Part shown: in pieces, positions 23,247 through 35,300 of the stretch | Layout: each line of letters opens with the position of its first letter | How positions within the stretch are numbered: position 1 is the stretch's first letter | Assembly (NCBI RefSeq): GCF_002575655.3 | Contig: NC_053038.3 | Coordinates: 141,624,885-141,688,884 of the forward strand | DNA from: Aegilops tauschii subsp. strangulata | Taxonomy: Eukaryota; Streptophyta; Magnoliopsida; Poales; Poaceae | Direction: 5' to 3' | Length of the DNA: 64,000 bases | The notes under the pieces: model-generated | Told to the model about the DNA's origin: nothing | Database searches by the model: none | The model's input: the letters and a program-made list of their open reading frames with translations, nothing else | Program-made: the position numbers and the translations under genes

Positions 23247-24692
23247 ATGGTTTCCGGCGGTGGTTTGGCTCTAGGCCGCGAGATCCGTCTCGGCGCGCTC
23301 ATTTTCATTGCCAACGACTTCGCCTGGCTCCAAGAAGCCCCCCTCGACACCGAGGCCCTCCCCATACGCGGGGCGGCGCACTTCCGCGCGAGTGCATGTG
23401 GCGTCCTTCTACGGCAGCCGTCGACCCAGTATCGGTCGGCTCCCGTTGTATCTTCGCTCCCCGCTGTCCGCCGTTGCAAGCGGTCTAGTCGTTCGCGGCT
23501 CCAGCGGTGGGTGAAGCACGCGGTGGGTCACTAGTCGACCACCCCTCAAGTCGCGGCAATCGAGCCCGATGAATCCCTCTACGGATTGTTCGATCTACCA
23601 GCTAGTCACTCGGATACACTTTCGGAGTGTGAGAGCAACGATCCTGCGGCTGAAGTCCTCATGGTCAGCTCCCAGCGCAGTCCGCCTAGATTTCGTCGTG
23701 GTGGTGGCAGCGACGGCGGCAGCGGCGACCCATCGCGTGATCATGACGAATACTATCCCCAAGCCCTCACTGCGGAGTATAGGGAAGAACTACATCGCCG
23801 CAACGTCCAGGCGCTCCAGACTCCTATCATTGGGGAGACCTCCGAGACTCGGGCTTTGGAGGATGCGCGCTTGGCCATCTTGGCTGAGCGTACGCGTCTA
23901 GAAAATCTTCAACAAGCACTCGACGAGCGGGCTCACCAACAGAAACCAGGTTCTAGTCGACGGCCACGACAGCTGTTTCCGACTGAGCCTCGAGAAGAAT
24001 GTCAGGTATACCCTACTCCGATCCAAAATGTTGCAGCAGTTGCACGCATAGCAGATTCAATTCAGCCATTCCGTTCAGAAGCTGGTAGAGGTTTGCAGCA
24101 GATCCGGGCATTGCTCCGGGCGGCGGGAGAGTAGAACTCAGCTGTTTCTCAGTCACGTAACAGAATTCATAGCAGATCTGTGGATGCAGACACGGTTCAG
24201 TCGGCACATAGCCCGAGATCGCCTCTGCAGCGTGAAGATCGTGGTTACCGCCAGGACCAGTTCCTTGGTCGGGGCCACAGACAGTTCGATCCTCGTTATC
24301 CCCGTGATGACCACCGTTGAGTGGCTACACCCCTCCGAGGGGAGGTTCGTACACGCCCCGGCGGTATGATGACAGGCGCCCGTTCGGTGACGAGCGGAGG
24401 GCTCCAGTCGACCCAGGGGAGCCTGGGTTCGATGCGAGGTCACTCCTCGTGCAAGGTTTGGTTGACAGGGGCAGAGCTAATAGAGAGGGGCTTGACAGAG
24501 ATCGTCCGACTGGAAGCAGGGCATTCATTTCTGGTCCCGAGTGTTTCAGCAGAGCCATCCGAGCCGCTGAGATCCCACCCAACTTCAGATTGGCTACTGG
24601 TGTGAGCAAGTTCACCGGTGTCGAAGCCAGACACTTGGTAAGAAGATTACCGGGTGGCAGTGCATATTGGTGGAGGTAATGATAATGTGGCC
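23247..24692 (+). pseudogene. Tat element D gag, N-terminal part
   Basis: Opens MVSGGGLALGREIRLGALIF at 23247, in the position and with the sequence style of Tat gag starts. It continues in other frames as an acidic and arginine-rich segment (23586-24134) and as PECFSRAIRAAEIPPNFRLAT near 24540-24600, the stretch that leads into the retrotransposon gag core. A one-base insertion near 24640 shifts the frame; the shifted-back reading gives DYRVAVHIGGG and runs to the solo LTR at 24693. A TAG at 24132-24134 and a TGA near 24320 also interrupt it. Confidence 0.75.
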
Positions 24693-26099
24693 TAATAACT
24701 CACAAGTATAGGGGATCGCAACAGTTTTTGAGGGTAGACTATTCAACCCTAATTTATAGATTCGACACAAGGGAAGCCAAAGAATATTTGAAGGTATTAG
24801 CAGCTGAGTTGTCAATTCAACCACACCTGGAGATTAATTATCTGCAGCAAAGTGATCAGTAGCAAAGTAGTATGATAGTTTTGATAATAGTAGCAGCAGT
24901 AACGGTAACGGTAGCAGTGATAGCAGTAATTTTGTACCAAGTGTAACAGTTATGATAGCAGTAGTAACTTAGCAAGAACAATATAAGATAAATTCGTAAG
25001 CATTGGATTGGTGACTTGTTGGATGATATTCATCATGAGACAGTTATAACCTAGGGTGATACGACACTAGCTCTAGTTCGTCAATATAATGTAGGCATGT
25101 ATTCCGTAAATAGTCATACGTGCTTATGGAAAGAACTTGCATGACATATTTTGTCCTAACCTCCCGTGACAGCGGGGTCCTATTGGAAACTAAGGGATAT
25201 TAAGGCCTCCTTTTAATAGAGAACCAGAACAAAGCATTAACACATAATGAATACATGAACTCCTCAAACTACGGTCATCACCAGGAGTGGTCCGGACTAT
25301 TGTCACTCCGGGGTTGCCGGATCATAACACATAGTAGGTGACTATAACTTGCAAGATCAGATCTAGAACATGGATATAATGATGATAACATAAACGGTTC
25401 AGATCTGAGTTCATGGCACCCGGGCCCAAAGTGACAAGCATTAAGCATGGCAAAGTCGTAGCAACATCAATCTTAGAACATAGTGGATACTAGGGATCAA
25501 GCCCTAACAAAACTAACTCGATTACATGATGAATCTCATCCAACTCCTCACCGACCAGCGAGCCTATGAAGAAATTACTCACTCCCGGTGGGGAGCATCA
25601 TGGAATTGGCGATGGAGAAGGGCTGGTGATGACGAAGAACAAAGATCCCCCTCTCCGGAGCCCCAAACGGACTCCAGATCTGGCCTCCCGATGAAGAACG
25701 GGAGGTGACGACGGCTCCGTCTCCTGGATCGCGATAATTCTTTTTCCCATATTTTTCTGGAAAAATATGATTTTATAGCGTCGGTTTCAGGGTCTGTGGG
25801 GCCACCATGTGGGGACAACCCACCTGGGTGCGCCAAGATGGGGGGCGCCCTGGTGGGTTTGCCCACCCAGGTGCCCCCCTCCCATGGGTCTTGGCTCCAG
25901 AAATTCTTGTTTATTGTATAAAAAATCCTCACAAAGTTTCGTTCCATACCGAGAACTTTTATTTCTGCACAAAAAAACACCATGGTAGTTCTGCTGAAAA
26001 TAGTGTCAGTCCTTGGTTAGTTTCATTCAAATCATGAAAATTAGAGTCCAAAACAAGAGGAAAAGCATTAGGCAAAGTAGATACGTTGGAGACGTATCA
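24693..26099 (-). repeat. Solo LTR, same family as 2203-3123/21448-21940
   Basis: 1407 bp, in the opposite orientation to the copy at 2203. Starts TAATAACTCACAAGTATAGG (TG decayed to TA) and ends GAGACGTATCA. Perfect 5-bp target duplication TGGCC at 24688-24692 and 26100-26104. No internal sequence or PBS/PPT is attached, so it is a recombination-derived solo LTR inside the gag core of element D. Confidence 0.93.
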
Positions 26100-27649
26100 T
26101 GGCCATGAAACATCTCCCCCTGATGCTTGAAGGCTCAGCCAGGGCCTGGTTGAATCAGTTGGCTCCTGGAAGCTTTTTCTTTTGGGAAGATTTGGCCCGA
26201 GTGTTTATCAAGACATTCGAAGGCACCTGCAAGCGACCTGCTAGGCTGACTGAATTGCAGCATTGCGTCTAGAAGCTGAGTGAAACTTTGATGGATTTTA
26301 TCCGGAGATGGACCACCCTTCACCATGTAGTGGAGAATGTGTCAGAGCATCAGGCAGTTTGCGCCTTCAAAGAGGGCAGATACAGAGAGCTTATCCAGAA
26401 ATTCGGTCATTCCGAAGATATGTCTCTGAGCAGAATGATGTAAATAGCCACTCGGTATGCAAACGGCGAAGATGAGGACCGACTCCACAATGGCAAGGGG
26501 AAACTACTCGACCAGGACGCCGGAGGTGGAAACACCAGTCGGAAACAAAAACGTAAAGCTAAGCCTGTGGGTCCCGCCAAAACCATAGTTCTGAATGCGC
26601 ATGGAAAGTTCAAGGGAAAGTCTAAGGGTCCGTGGGTGCCCAAAAAGGTGAAATATTAGTCAGGCCAAGACGTCTTGGATTTGCCGTGTCATATTCACAC
26701 GAAGAAAGATGAAGAGGGTAACTTGATTTTGCCGAAGCATACCACTCGACAATGTCGACTCCTGATTCAGCAGTTCCGAGAGGGTCAGCCCAGTGAGAAG
26801 GTCTCTGATAAGGATGAGGAGAAAGAAGAAGACGATGGTTACCCTATGGTCAATGCTACCTTGGTGATTTTTTCTGATGTCGAGAGCAAAAGTCGACTGA
26901 AAGTCATTAACAGAGAAGTGAACATGGTTGCTCCGGCAACTACGACGTACTTGAAGTGGTCGAAAACTCCCATTACATTCGACCAGTTAGATCACCCAGC
27001 TCATGTTGCCACCCTCGGGCGGCAAGCGTTGGTGGTCAACCCAGTCGTTGGGGGCACCCGACTGACTAAAGTCCTTATGGATGGTGGCAGTGGTCTGAAC
27101 ATTCTATACGCTGAGACCCTCCAAGGGATGGGCATTCTGATGTCCAAGCTCGGTGAGAGCAACATGCAGTTCCACGGTGTCATCCCCGAAAACAAGGCAA
27201 AGTCACTCGGACAGATTGCTCTTGATGTGGTTTTCGGGGATTCCAAGAATTTCCGCAAGGAGAAGTTGACATTTGAGGTGGTGGATTTCCACAGTGCCTA
27301 TCATGCTATTCTGGACAGGCCCGCATATGCTCGTTTCATGGCCCGACCATGCTACATGTATCTTAAGTTGAAGATGCTTGGGCCCAAACGTGTGATCACA
27401 GTCACAGGAAATAGGCAGAGAGTAGAGGAGTGCCTTCAGAAAGGCTCTAAAATTGCTGATGAGCAAATGGCGGTGGTAGAGTTGGAGGAATACAAGAAAA
27501 ATGCCGATCCGAGTGATTTGTTGCGAGCCAAGAAGCCCGCTTCAGAGTCAGCATTTCAGTCGGCCGGTGAGACGAAGCCAGTCCACATTCACCCGGAAGA
27601 CCCCTCTGCTGCTCTGACCCACATTTCAACGACACTCGACAGCAAATAG
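26100..27649 (+). pseudogene. Tat element D gag C-terminal part and protease
   Basis: Resumes the gag core as KHLPLMLEGSARAWLNQLAP, then VFIKTFEGTCKRPARLTELQ and ATRYANGEDEDRL, typical of the retrotransposon gag domain. In-frame stops lie at 26270-26272, 26441-26443 and 26657-26659. From 26660 the frame is open for over 320 residues. HTKKDEEGNLILPKHTTRQC is a conserved linker and LMDGGSGLNILYAETL is the aspartic protease active site (D-G-G in place of the usual D-S/T-G, normal for this lineage). FEVVDFHSAYHAILDRPAYARFMA follows. A TAG ends it at 27647-27649, and the same frame continues into RT. Confidence 0.88.
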
Positions 27650-29084
27650 GAAGAAGCACTCATCCAGTTCCTCTGTGAGAACTGGGACATCTTTGCATGG
27701 AAACCATCTGACATGCTAGGTGTACCCAGAGGGCTGGCTGAGCACCGTTTGCATGTCGACCCAAAAGCGAAACCTGTCAAAGAGCATCTCCGTCGGTCCG
27801 CCGTGGAAAAGAGGAAGGCGATTGGCGAGGAAGTGGCTCGACTCTTGTCAGCTGAGTTCATCCATGAAATATACCACTCTGAGTGGCTCGCCAACGTCGT
27901 CATGGTCCCCAAGAAAGATGACTCACTTCGTATGTGTATCGATTTTAAGCATATCAATCGGGCCTGCCCGAAATACCATTTCCCTCTCCCACGCATTGAT
28001 CAGATTGTCGACTCAACTACAGCGTGCGAGCGTTTGTCTTTTTTGGATGCATATTCCGGGTACCATCAGATCCGACTGTATGGACCCCCTGAAATAAAAA
28101 TGACCTTCATCACCCCATTCGGGTGTTTCTGCTATGTCACCATGCCTTTTGGTCTCAAGAATGCTAGGGCCACGTTCATGCACATCATCCAGAAGTGCCT
28201 GCTCACTCAAATCAGTCGGAACATGGAAGCATACATGGATGATATCGTGGTAAAGTCAAGCAAGAGTTCTGACCTACTGACTGACCTCGCTAAAACCTTT
28301 GCCAAACTAAGAAGATATGACATCAAGCTTAATCTGTCCAAGTGCACATTCGGAGTCCCAGGAGGAAAGTTGCTCGGATTTCTCATTTCTGAACGAGGGA
28401 TTGATGTAAAACCAGAAAAGATTGGGGGCAATTCTCCGAATGAAACGCCCTGTGCGTGTGCATGACATTCAGAAGCTCACAGGTTGTCTGGCTGCATTAA
28501 GTCGATTCATTTCTTGTCTCGGTGAAAAGGCATTACCTCTTTACCGACTGAAGAAGAAGCCTGATACATTCGAGTGGACTCCTGAAGCTGAAGGAGCATT
28601 TGTAGAGCTCAAAGCCCTGCTTTCCACCCAGCCAGTGCTTGCTACTCCGGTCAGCAAATAGCCTCTATTGTTATACATTGCAGCCACTGGACAGGTTGTC
28701 AGCACAGTGCTCACAGTCGAGCGAGAAGAAGAAGGCAAAGCCTATAAAGTTCAATGCCCAGTATATTACATTTCTGAAGTCTTGACTCCGTCCAAGCAAA
28801 GGTATCCACATTACTAGAAGCTGGTCTATGGAATTTACTTGACTGCGAAGAAAGTTGCACACTACTTCGGAGACCACTCAATTTCAGTCGTCAGCGACGC
28901 TTTGTTGTCTGAAATTTTGAACAATCGAGATGCAACCGATCGAGTGGCAGTGGGCAATTGAACTTCTTCTCTAAATATCAAGTCTGAAGCAAAGAAGGCA
29001 ATCAAGTCTCAAGCAATCACAGATTTCCTGGCCGAGTGGATTGAGCAGCAGCAGCCGACTCAAGTTCACTCGGAGCACTAGACC
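27650..29084 (+). pseudogene. Tat element D reverse transcriptase and first RNase H
   Basis: RT motifs in order: VPKKDDSLRMCIDFKHINRA, FLDAYSGYHQI, FGLKNARATFMHIIQ and the catalytic MEAYMDDIVVKS, then LNLSKCTFGVPGGKLLGFL. A frameshift near 28425 moves to LTGCLAALSRFISCLGEKALPLY and EWTPEAEGAF. The tether and first RNase H (28560-29084) keeps YISEVLTPSKQRYPHY, with in-frame stops at about 28659, 28815, 28960 and 29080. RT would copy the element RNA; this copy cannot make a full protein. Confidence 0.9.
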
Positions 29085-29801
29085 ATGTTCTTTGATGGAT
29101 CCAAGATGTTAAACGGTTCTGGTGCTAGGGTGGTCCTGGTGTCCCCAAGAGGTGACAAACTCAGTTATGTTCTCCAGATTCACTTTGACTCCTCCAACAA
29201 TAAAGCTGAGTACGAAGCACTTCTCTACGGGTTGCATTTGGCCATTTCACTCAGCGTCCGACGCCTGATGGTATACGGCGACTCAGATTTGGTGGTGAAT
29301 CAAGTGATGAAGGAATGGGATGTCTGAAGCCCTGCCATGACCAGATACTGCAATGCAGTAAGGAAGTTAGAAAAGAAGTTTGAAGGGTTGGAGCTCCATC
29401 ACGTTCCCCGACTCAAGAATCAAGCAGCAGATGATCTGGCGAAGATAGGTTCCACTCGGAAACCTATTCCCAGTAATGTGTTCTTGGAGCATCTCCAAAT
29501 CCCGTCAGTGCAAGAAGATCCCTTTACAGAGGAGCCCCCGCAACCAATAAGTTCTACCAATCCGACTAAGGTCGAGGTGCCAGCAGTTGTCGACCTTATA
29601 ATGGAAGTCTTGGTAATCACCCCCGACTGGACAGTGCCATATATTGCATATTTGCTCAGGCAGGAACTCCATGGAGATGAAGTTGAAGCACGTCAGATCA
29701 TCCGTAGGTTGAAAGCCTTCACAGTTATAGGTGGACAACTTTTCAAAGAAAGTGTTACTGCGTGGCTCAGCGATGCATCTCTCCAAAAGAGGGTCGACTG
29801 A
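29085..29801 (+). pseudogene. Tat element D second (archaeal-type) RNase H and linker
   Basis: MFFDGSKMLNGSGARVVLVS begins a new RNase H domain with the catalytic-type signatures FDGS, NKAEYEALLYGL and VYGDSDLVVNQV. A TGA at 29325-29327 is followed in frame by RYCNAVRKLEKKFEGLELHH and NQAADDLAKIGS, the C-terminal part of the same fold. This extra RNase H after the ordinary one is the hallmark of the Tat lineage. The linker to 29801 carries TPDWTVPYIAYLLRQELHGDE, conserved before the integrase zinc finger. Confidence 0.87.
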
Positions 29802-30859
29802 TCTTGAATGAGATACACTCGGGGACCTGTGGTCACCATGCATCCTCTCGGACCATCGTGGCCAAAGCATATAGAGCAGGATTTTACTAGCCGCGAGCAA
29901 ATGAAATGGCGAAAGAGATCGTCGAGAAGTGTGAAGGTTGCCAGTTTTACTCGAACATGTCCCACAAGCCTGCATCGGCTTTGAAGACTATTCCACTCAT
30001 CTGGCCATTTGTTGTATGGGGGCTCGACATGATTAGGCCATTAAGAAATGGCAGAAGTGGTTTCACTCATTTGCTCGTGGCATTAGACAAATTCACTAAG
30101 TGGATTGAAGCAAAACCAATCAAGAACTTAAACTCAAGCATAGCCATCAGTTTCATCAGAGAGTTGGTGTTCCGATATAGAGTTCCACACAGCAGCATCA
30201 CAGACAAGGGCTCAAACTTTGTTTCTGATGAGTTCAAAGCATTCTGCGCTTCCCAAGGCACTCGGGTCGACTATGCATCCGTTGCACACCCGCAGACAAA
30301 TGGGCAAGCTGAAAGAGCAAATGGTTTGATCCTCCAATGGCTGAAACCCCGGTTTATGCGCGACCCTAAGCATGCAAATGGAGCTTGGGTGACTGAGTTG
30401 CCTTCTGTTTTGTGGGGATTGAGGACAACTCCCAACCGATCGACCGATCGAACCCCTTTCTTCATGGTATACGGGGCCGAAGCCGTACTTCCGAGTGATT
30501 TGCTGCACAATGCACCCCGAGTGGAACTTTTCTCAGAAGCTAAGGCAGAGAAAGCACGCCAGGATGCCGTAGATCTTCTGGAGGAAGAGCGAAAGATGGC
30601 CTTGATCCGGTCAACCATTTACCAGCAAGACCTTCGTCGATTCCATGGAAGAAACGTCAGAGGTCGAGCATTTCAAGAAGGAGAGCTTGTGCTCTGAGTG
30701 GATCGGCAACGGCCTCACAAGCTTGCTCCTGCTTGGGAAGGTCCCTTCATCATCACCAAGGTGCTCCACAACGGGGCATATCACCTTTACAATGTAGCTA
30801 AGAAGAAAGACGAGCCGCGCTCTTGGAACGCGGATCTGCTCCGCCGCTTTTATACTTAG
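29802..30859 (+). pseudogene. Tat element D integrase
   Basis: The zinc finger reads IHSGTCGHHASSRTI ... CEGCQFYS (an HHCC pattern with a frameshift near 29800 and a stop near 29890). The core has WGLDMIRPL (first Asp), SSITDKGSNFVSDEF (second Asp) and HPQTNGQAERANGLIL (Glu). The C-terminal GPFIITKVLHNGAYHL and LLRRFYT end at a TAG at 30857-30859; one more stop lies near 30698. Its job would be strand transfer of the cDNA. Confidence 0.9.
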
Positions 30860-30965
30860 ACACTCGGATAGTCGAGATGTAACAAGAGTACTTTCAGATT
30901 GTTTATCAAAGACATGATTCCTGCAGTCTCATAATGATTCTTCTCGCATAAACATACATTCAAAT

Positions 30966-31938
30966 CCCCCAGTGGGCGGCTTAGGCGCGAACCTATTTCG
31001 CCTAAGTTTCAAAAACAACTTCGAGTGGAGAGCAACCCTCACACTCGGGGGCCTTAGCTGCGAACCAGATTCGCCTAAGTTTCAAAAACAACTCCGAGTG
31101 GAGAGCAACCCTCCCACTCGGGGGCTTAGCTGCGAACCAGATTCGCCTAAGTTACAAAACAACTCCTAGTGGAGAAAAATCCTCCCACTCGGGGGCTTAG
31201 CTGCGATCCCATACTTGCCTAAGTTACAAAACAACTCCAAGTGGAGCACAATCCCCCCACTCAGGGGCTTAGCTACGAACCAGATTTGCCTAAGTTTCAA
31301 AAACAACTCTAAGTGGAGAGCAACCCTACCACTCGGAGGCTTAGCTGCGAACCAGATTCGCCTAAGTTACAAAACAACTCCTAGTGGAGAGCAATCCTCC
31401 CACTCGGGGGCTTAGCTGCGATCCCGTACTCGCCTAAGTTACAAAACAACTCCAAGTGGAGCGCAATCCCCCCACTCAGGGGCTTAGCTGTAAGTTTCAA
31501 ATTCAACTCTGAGTGGAGAGCAACCCTCCCACTCGGGGGCTTAGCTGCGAACCATATTTGCCTAAGTTACAAAACAACTCCGATTGGAGAGCAATCCTCC
31601 CACTCGGGAGCTTAGATGCGATCCCGTACTCGCCTAAGTTACAAAACAACTCCGAGTGGAGAGCAATCCTCCCACTCGGGGGCTTAGTTGCGATCCCGTA
31701 CTCGCCTAAGTTACAAAACAACTCCGAGTGGAGAGCAATCCTCCCACTCGGGGGCTTGGCTGCGACCCCGTACTCGCCTAAGTTACAAAACAACTCCGAG
31801 TGGAGGGCAATCCTCCCACTCGGGGAGAGAAATCCGCAAGTATGACGAGGAGCACTCTGAGCCGTGCCACAAGTACAGCGTCCGCTCCACCCCGTACTCG
31901 GGGGCTTAGCCGCGAACCAGCTTCACCTAAGTTAAAAG
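30966..31938 (+). repeat. About 13 tandem copies of a ~72-bp unit
   Basis: Each copy contains CCTCCCACTCGGGGGCTTAG, then GCGAACCAGATTCGCC or GCGATCCCGTACTCGCC, then TAAGTTACAAAACAACTCC. Copies fall into at least two subtypes by the middle segment. They lie just after the integrase stop and before the antisense ORF. The many short reading frames over it come from the repeat period being divisible by three. Confidence 0.95.
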
Positions 31939-32315
31939 ATCCAAGCACATTGGAGGCAAGAAAACCGCATTCAGATAAACCAACCAAGTTCGGATAAATC
32001 CAGCAAGGTTTAGAACCACAAGCAAAAGTACTCGGGCGTCAGGCCCGAAAGATTTAACGATTACATGATCACTCGGCATTCTGAGGAAAATGTATTCAAA
32101 TCATCAAGTGTTTCACTCGGCAGGAGGAGGACTAGCTGGATGTGAGTGGCTGCGTCGATGAAGGTCTCCATGAAAGATTGAAACTAAAGCTTCTTGGTGT
32201 TTGCCACCTAAAGGGCTTTCATGTTTTCTTCCTTGGCGTCCTTGCAATGAACACAGACGAGTGATAGAGCCACATCAGCACCACAGCGAGCAGCTGACTT
32301 CTTCCATGCTTGAAA
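31939..32315 (+). other. Spacer between tandem repeat and antisense ORF
   Basis: 377 bp with no ORF or repeat of note; downstream of the antisense ORF on its own strand, so it would hold that transcript's 3' UTR. Confidence 0.6.
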
Positions 32316-35300
32316 TCAGTCAGTGATTTCATTGAGTCGAGTCATCAGTGACTCGAGGTCATTCTGAAGCACATCTTCTGGCCACAACTCCTTGTCTATT
32401 CGCGACAGCGCAACCTTCAGTCGAGCAATATAGTCCAAGACACTGGCGAGGTGAGATTCCAGTCGCAACACGTTCATGGCAGCTTCATCTTTGATAGGAG
32501 AGTTGATGGGGTCCAGTCCGGTCACGATCCGCCCAGTTTCCTCCTCGAAATTCTGGCAGAACTCTGCACGGGGAGAAAAATAGTGAGTTGGCAACAACAT
32601 TGTGAAGAAGTTTTTTGATCCAGCTAAAATACCTTCGAGCATGAGGAACATCTTCTTGGCAAGACCTCCCAGATAAGCCTCCAGTTCATCCCTCTTTCGA
32701 GTGAGAGCATCCACTTTGTCGGCCAGGACGACCTTCTCCTCCTTCAGCTGTGCAGCTTCTTTCTTCACCTCGTCAACAGTTGTCTTCAGTTTGGCATTCT
32801 GCTCCTCCAATTTGCCGACTGAAGCTAGCTTCCTGTCAGCTAGTTCAGTCTTCTCGCGCGCCAACTTCCACGCCCCCGCAAGATCAGTATCCTTCTGCTC
32901 CAAAGTCTGGTTCATTTTGTCTAAAGAAATAACATCCTCAGACGAGCTTGGAGTTGACGGTTTTCACTACGCACATCTGTTCGAGTGGAATCACTCGGTT
33001 CAAAGGATGAGAAAGGAAAAATAACAAGGCATACAGTCAACAAGTTGTTACCTCCCATGGTTGCCACTTCATCTTGGGCCTTCTTCAGGTTTTCCTTGGC
33101 AAGATCCAGGTCAAGCTTGAGTTTGATTTTCTCCTGCTCCAGGGCAGCATACTGGGTCCCCAGTTCACAAGATTTCTGCAATCAACAAAAAGACAAATCA
33201 GTTGACAGAAACAAAGACCAGTTACTTCTGAGTAAAAAAGAGCAAGTTCAGATTGCTATGGCAAAAGAGTTCTAAGACTACCGCCAAATCAAACATTCGA
33301 CAACAGTCTCGGGGACTACACCCAGTGGGTGCACTTATCGTGTCCCCATTGGTTTGATTTCCCACTTGGCATGGTCTGTGCAGCCCGAGTGGAAGGAGAA
33401 AAAATCATTTGTTCTCAGATCACCGTCGACTGCCCACAGTCGACAGCGGTCTCCGGGACTACACCCAGTGGGTGCACTCACCGTGCCCCCACTGGACCAA
33501 GAACTCACTTGACACGACATGTCTAACTCGAGTGGAAGAACTACACAGCTATGAAAAAAACACCCACTGGGTGTACAGATGCAAGGCATAGACCGATGAT
33601 AGATGCACATTAAAGGTTCCAAAATGCTCATCTACGGACATCTTACGAATAATAAAGCATCAGTTTTTGGATAGCATATCCTAACAGAGCAAGGATCAAG
33701 CTGGAAAAGCCAATCGACGACAGTTTCAGATAGCATATCCTAACAGAGCACAGATCACGTTGGAAAAGCCAATCGGAAATCAACTTACCATCCCACTTAC
33801 TCGGGCTTGGAGGGCTGATGTCTACTACGCAACTTTATTCTTGTAGATTATTGGGCCTCCAAGCGCAGATTTTTGTAGGACAGTAGCAATTTTCCCTCAA
33901 GTGGATGACCTAAGGTTTATCAATCCATGGGAGGTGTAGGATGAAGATGGTCTCTCTAGAACAACCCTGCAGCCAAATACAAGAAATCTCTTGTGTCCCC
34001 AACAGACCCAATACAATGGCAAATTGTATAGCTGCACTAGTTCGGCGAAGAGATGGTGATAGAAGTGTAATATGAATGGTAGAAATATATTTTTATAATC
34101 TGAATAAATAAAAACAGCAAGGTAGCAAATAGTAAACGGGCACAAGAATGGTATTGCAATGCTTGAAAACAAGGCCTAGGTCCGTACTTTAGCTAGTGCA
34201 ATCTTTCAACAGTGCTAACATAGTTGGATCATATGATTATCCCTCAAAGTGCAATAAAGAATCACTCCCGAGTTCCTATTAGCGGAGAACAAAAGATAGA
34301 TATTGTTTGTAGGTTACGAAACCACCTCAAAGCTATTCTTTCCGTTTGATCTATTCAAGAGTTCGTACTAAAATAATACAAAGCTATTTTTTCCGTTCGA
34401 TCTATCCTAGAGTTCGTACTAAAATAACACCAAAGCAAATTCATATTCATAATACTCAATCCACACAAGGAACTACAAAGAGACCCCAAAGTTTCTATCA
34501 GAGAAAAGATAATAAAAACGTGCATCAACTCCTATGCACAGATTACCCCAATATCACCATGGGAATCCGCAAGTTGAGTGCCATAACATATATCAAGTGA
34601 ATCAATAAGATACCCCAATGTCACCTCAAGTATTTATACCGCAAGACATACATCATGTGTTCTCATATCTGAATATTCAATCCGACAAGACAAAACTTCA
34701 AAGGGTAAATATTCAATTCATCACAACAAGAGTATAGAGGGGAGAAACATCATATGATCCATCTATATTAACAAAGCCCATGATATAGATCACGAGAGAC
34801 AGAGATTAAACACATAGCTACTGGTACAAACCCTCAGCCCTGAGGGTGGACTACTCCCTCCTCATCGTGGTGGCCGCCGGGATGATGAAGAAGGCCACCA
34901 GAGATGATTCCCCCCCAGCAGGGTGCCAGAAAGGGTCTAGATTGGTTTTCGGTGGCTACAGAGCCTTGAGACGGCAGAACTTCTGATCTAGGTTAACCCC
35001 AAAGGGTTTCGGAATATTGGGGAATTTATAGTGCAAAGAGGGGGTGCGGGAGGCCACCGAGGTGGGCACAACCCACCTGGGCGCGCCAGGGGGCCCTGGC
35101 ACGCCTTGGTGGGTTGTGTTCCCCTCGGGGCACCCCTCAGGTGCTTCTTTGGCCCAATGTTGGTCTTCTGGTCCGTAAAAATCTTCGTGAAGTTTTGTTG
35201 TATTTGGACTCCGTTTGGTATTCATTTCCTACGATGTAAAAAACAAGCAAAAAACAGCAACTGGCACTAGGCACTGGGTCAATACGTTAGTCCCAAAAAA

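Noticed and set aside
23135..23479. Minus-strand ORF over the 5' LTR end and gag start of element D
   Set aside because: Opposite to the recognisable gag start at 23247 and spans the PBS.
31503..31845. Repetitive ORFs such as SPKLQNNSEWRAILPLGGLVA
   Set aside because: Translation of the ~72-bp tandem repeat; several frames and both strands are open and no start or codon signal supports coding.
30966..31938. Possible CRISPR-like array
   Set aside because: Units are directly adjacent with no unique spacers, in plant retrotransposon DNA.
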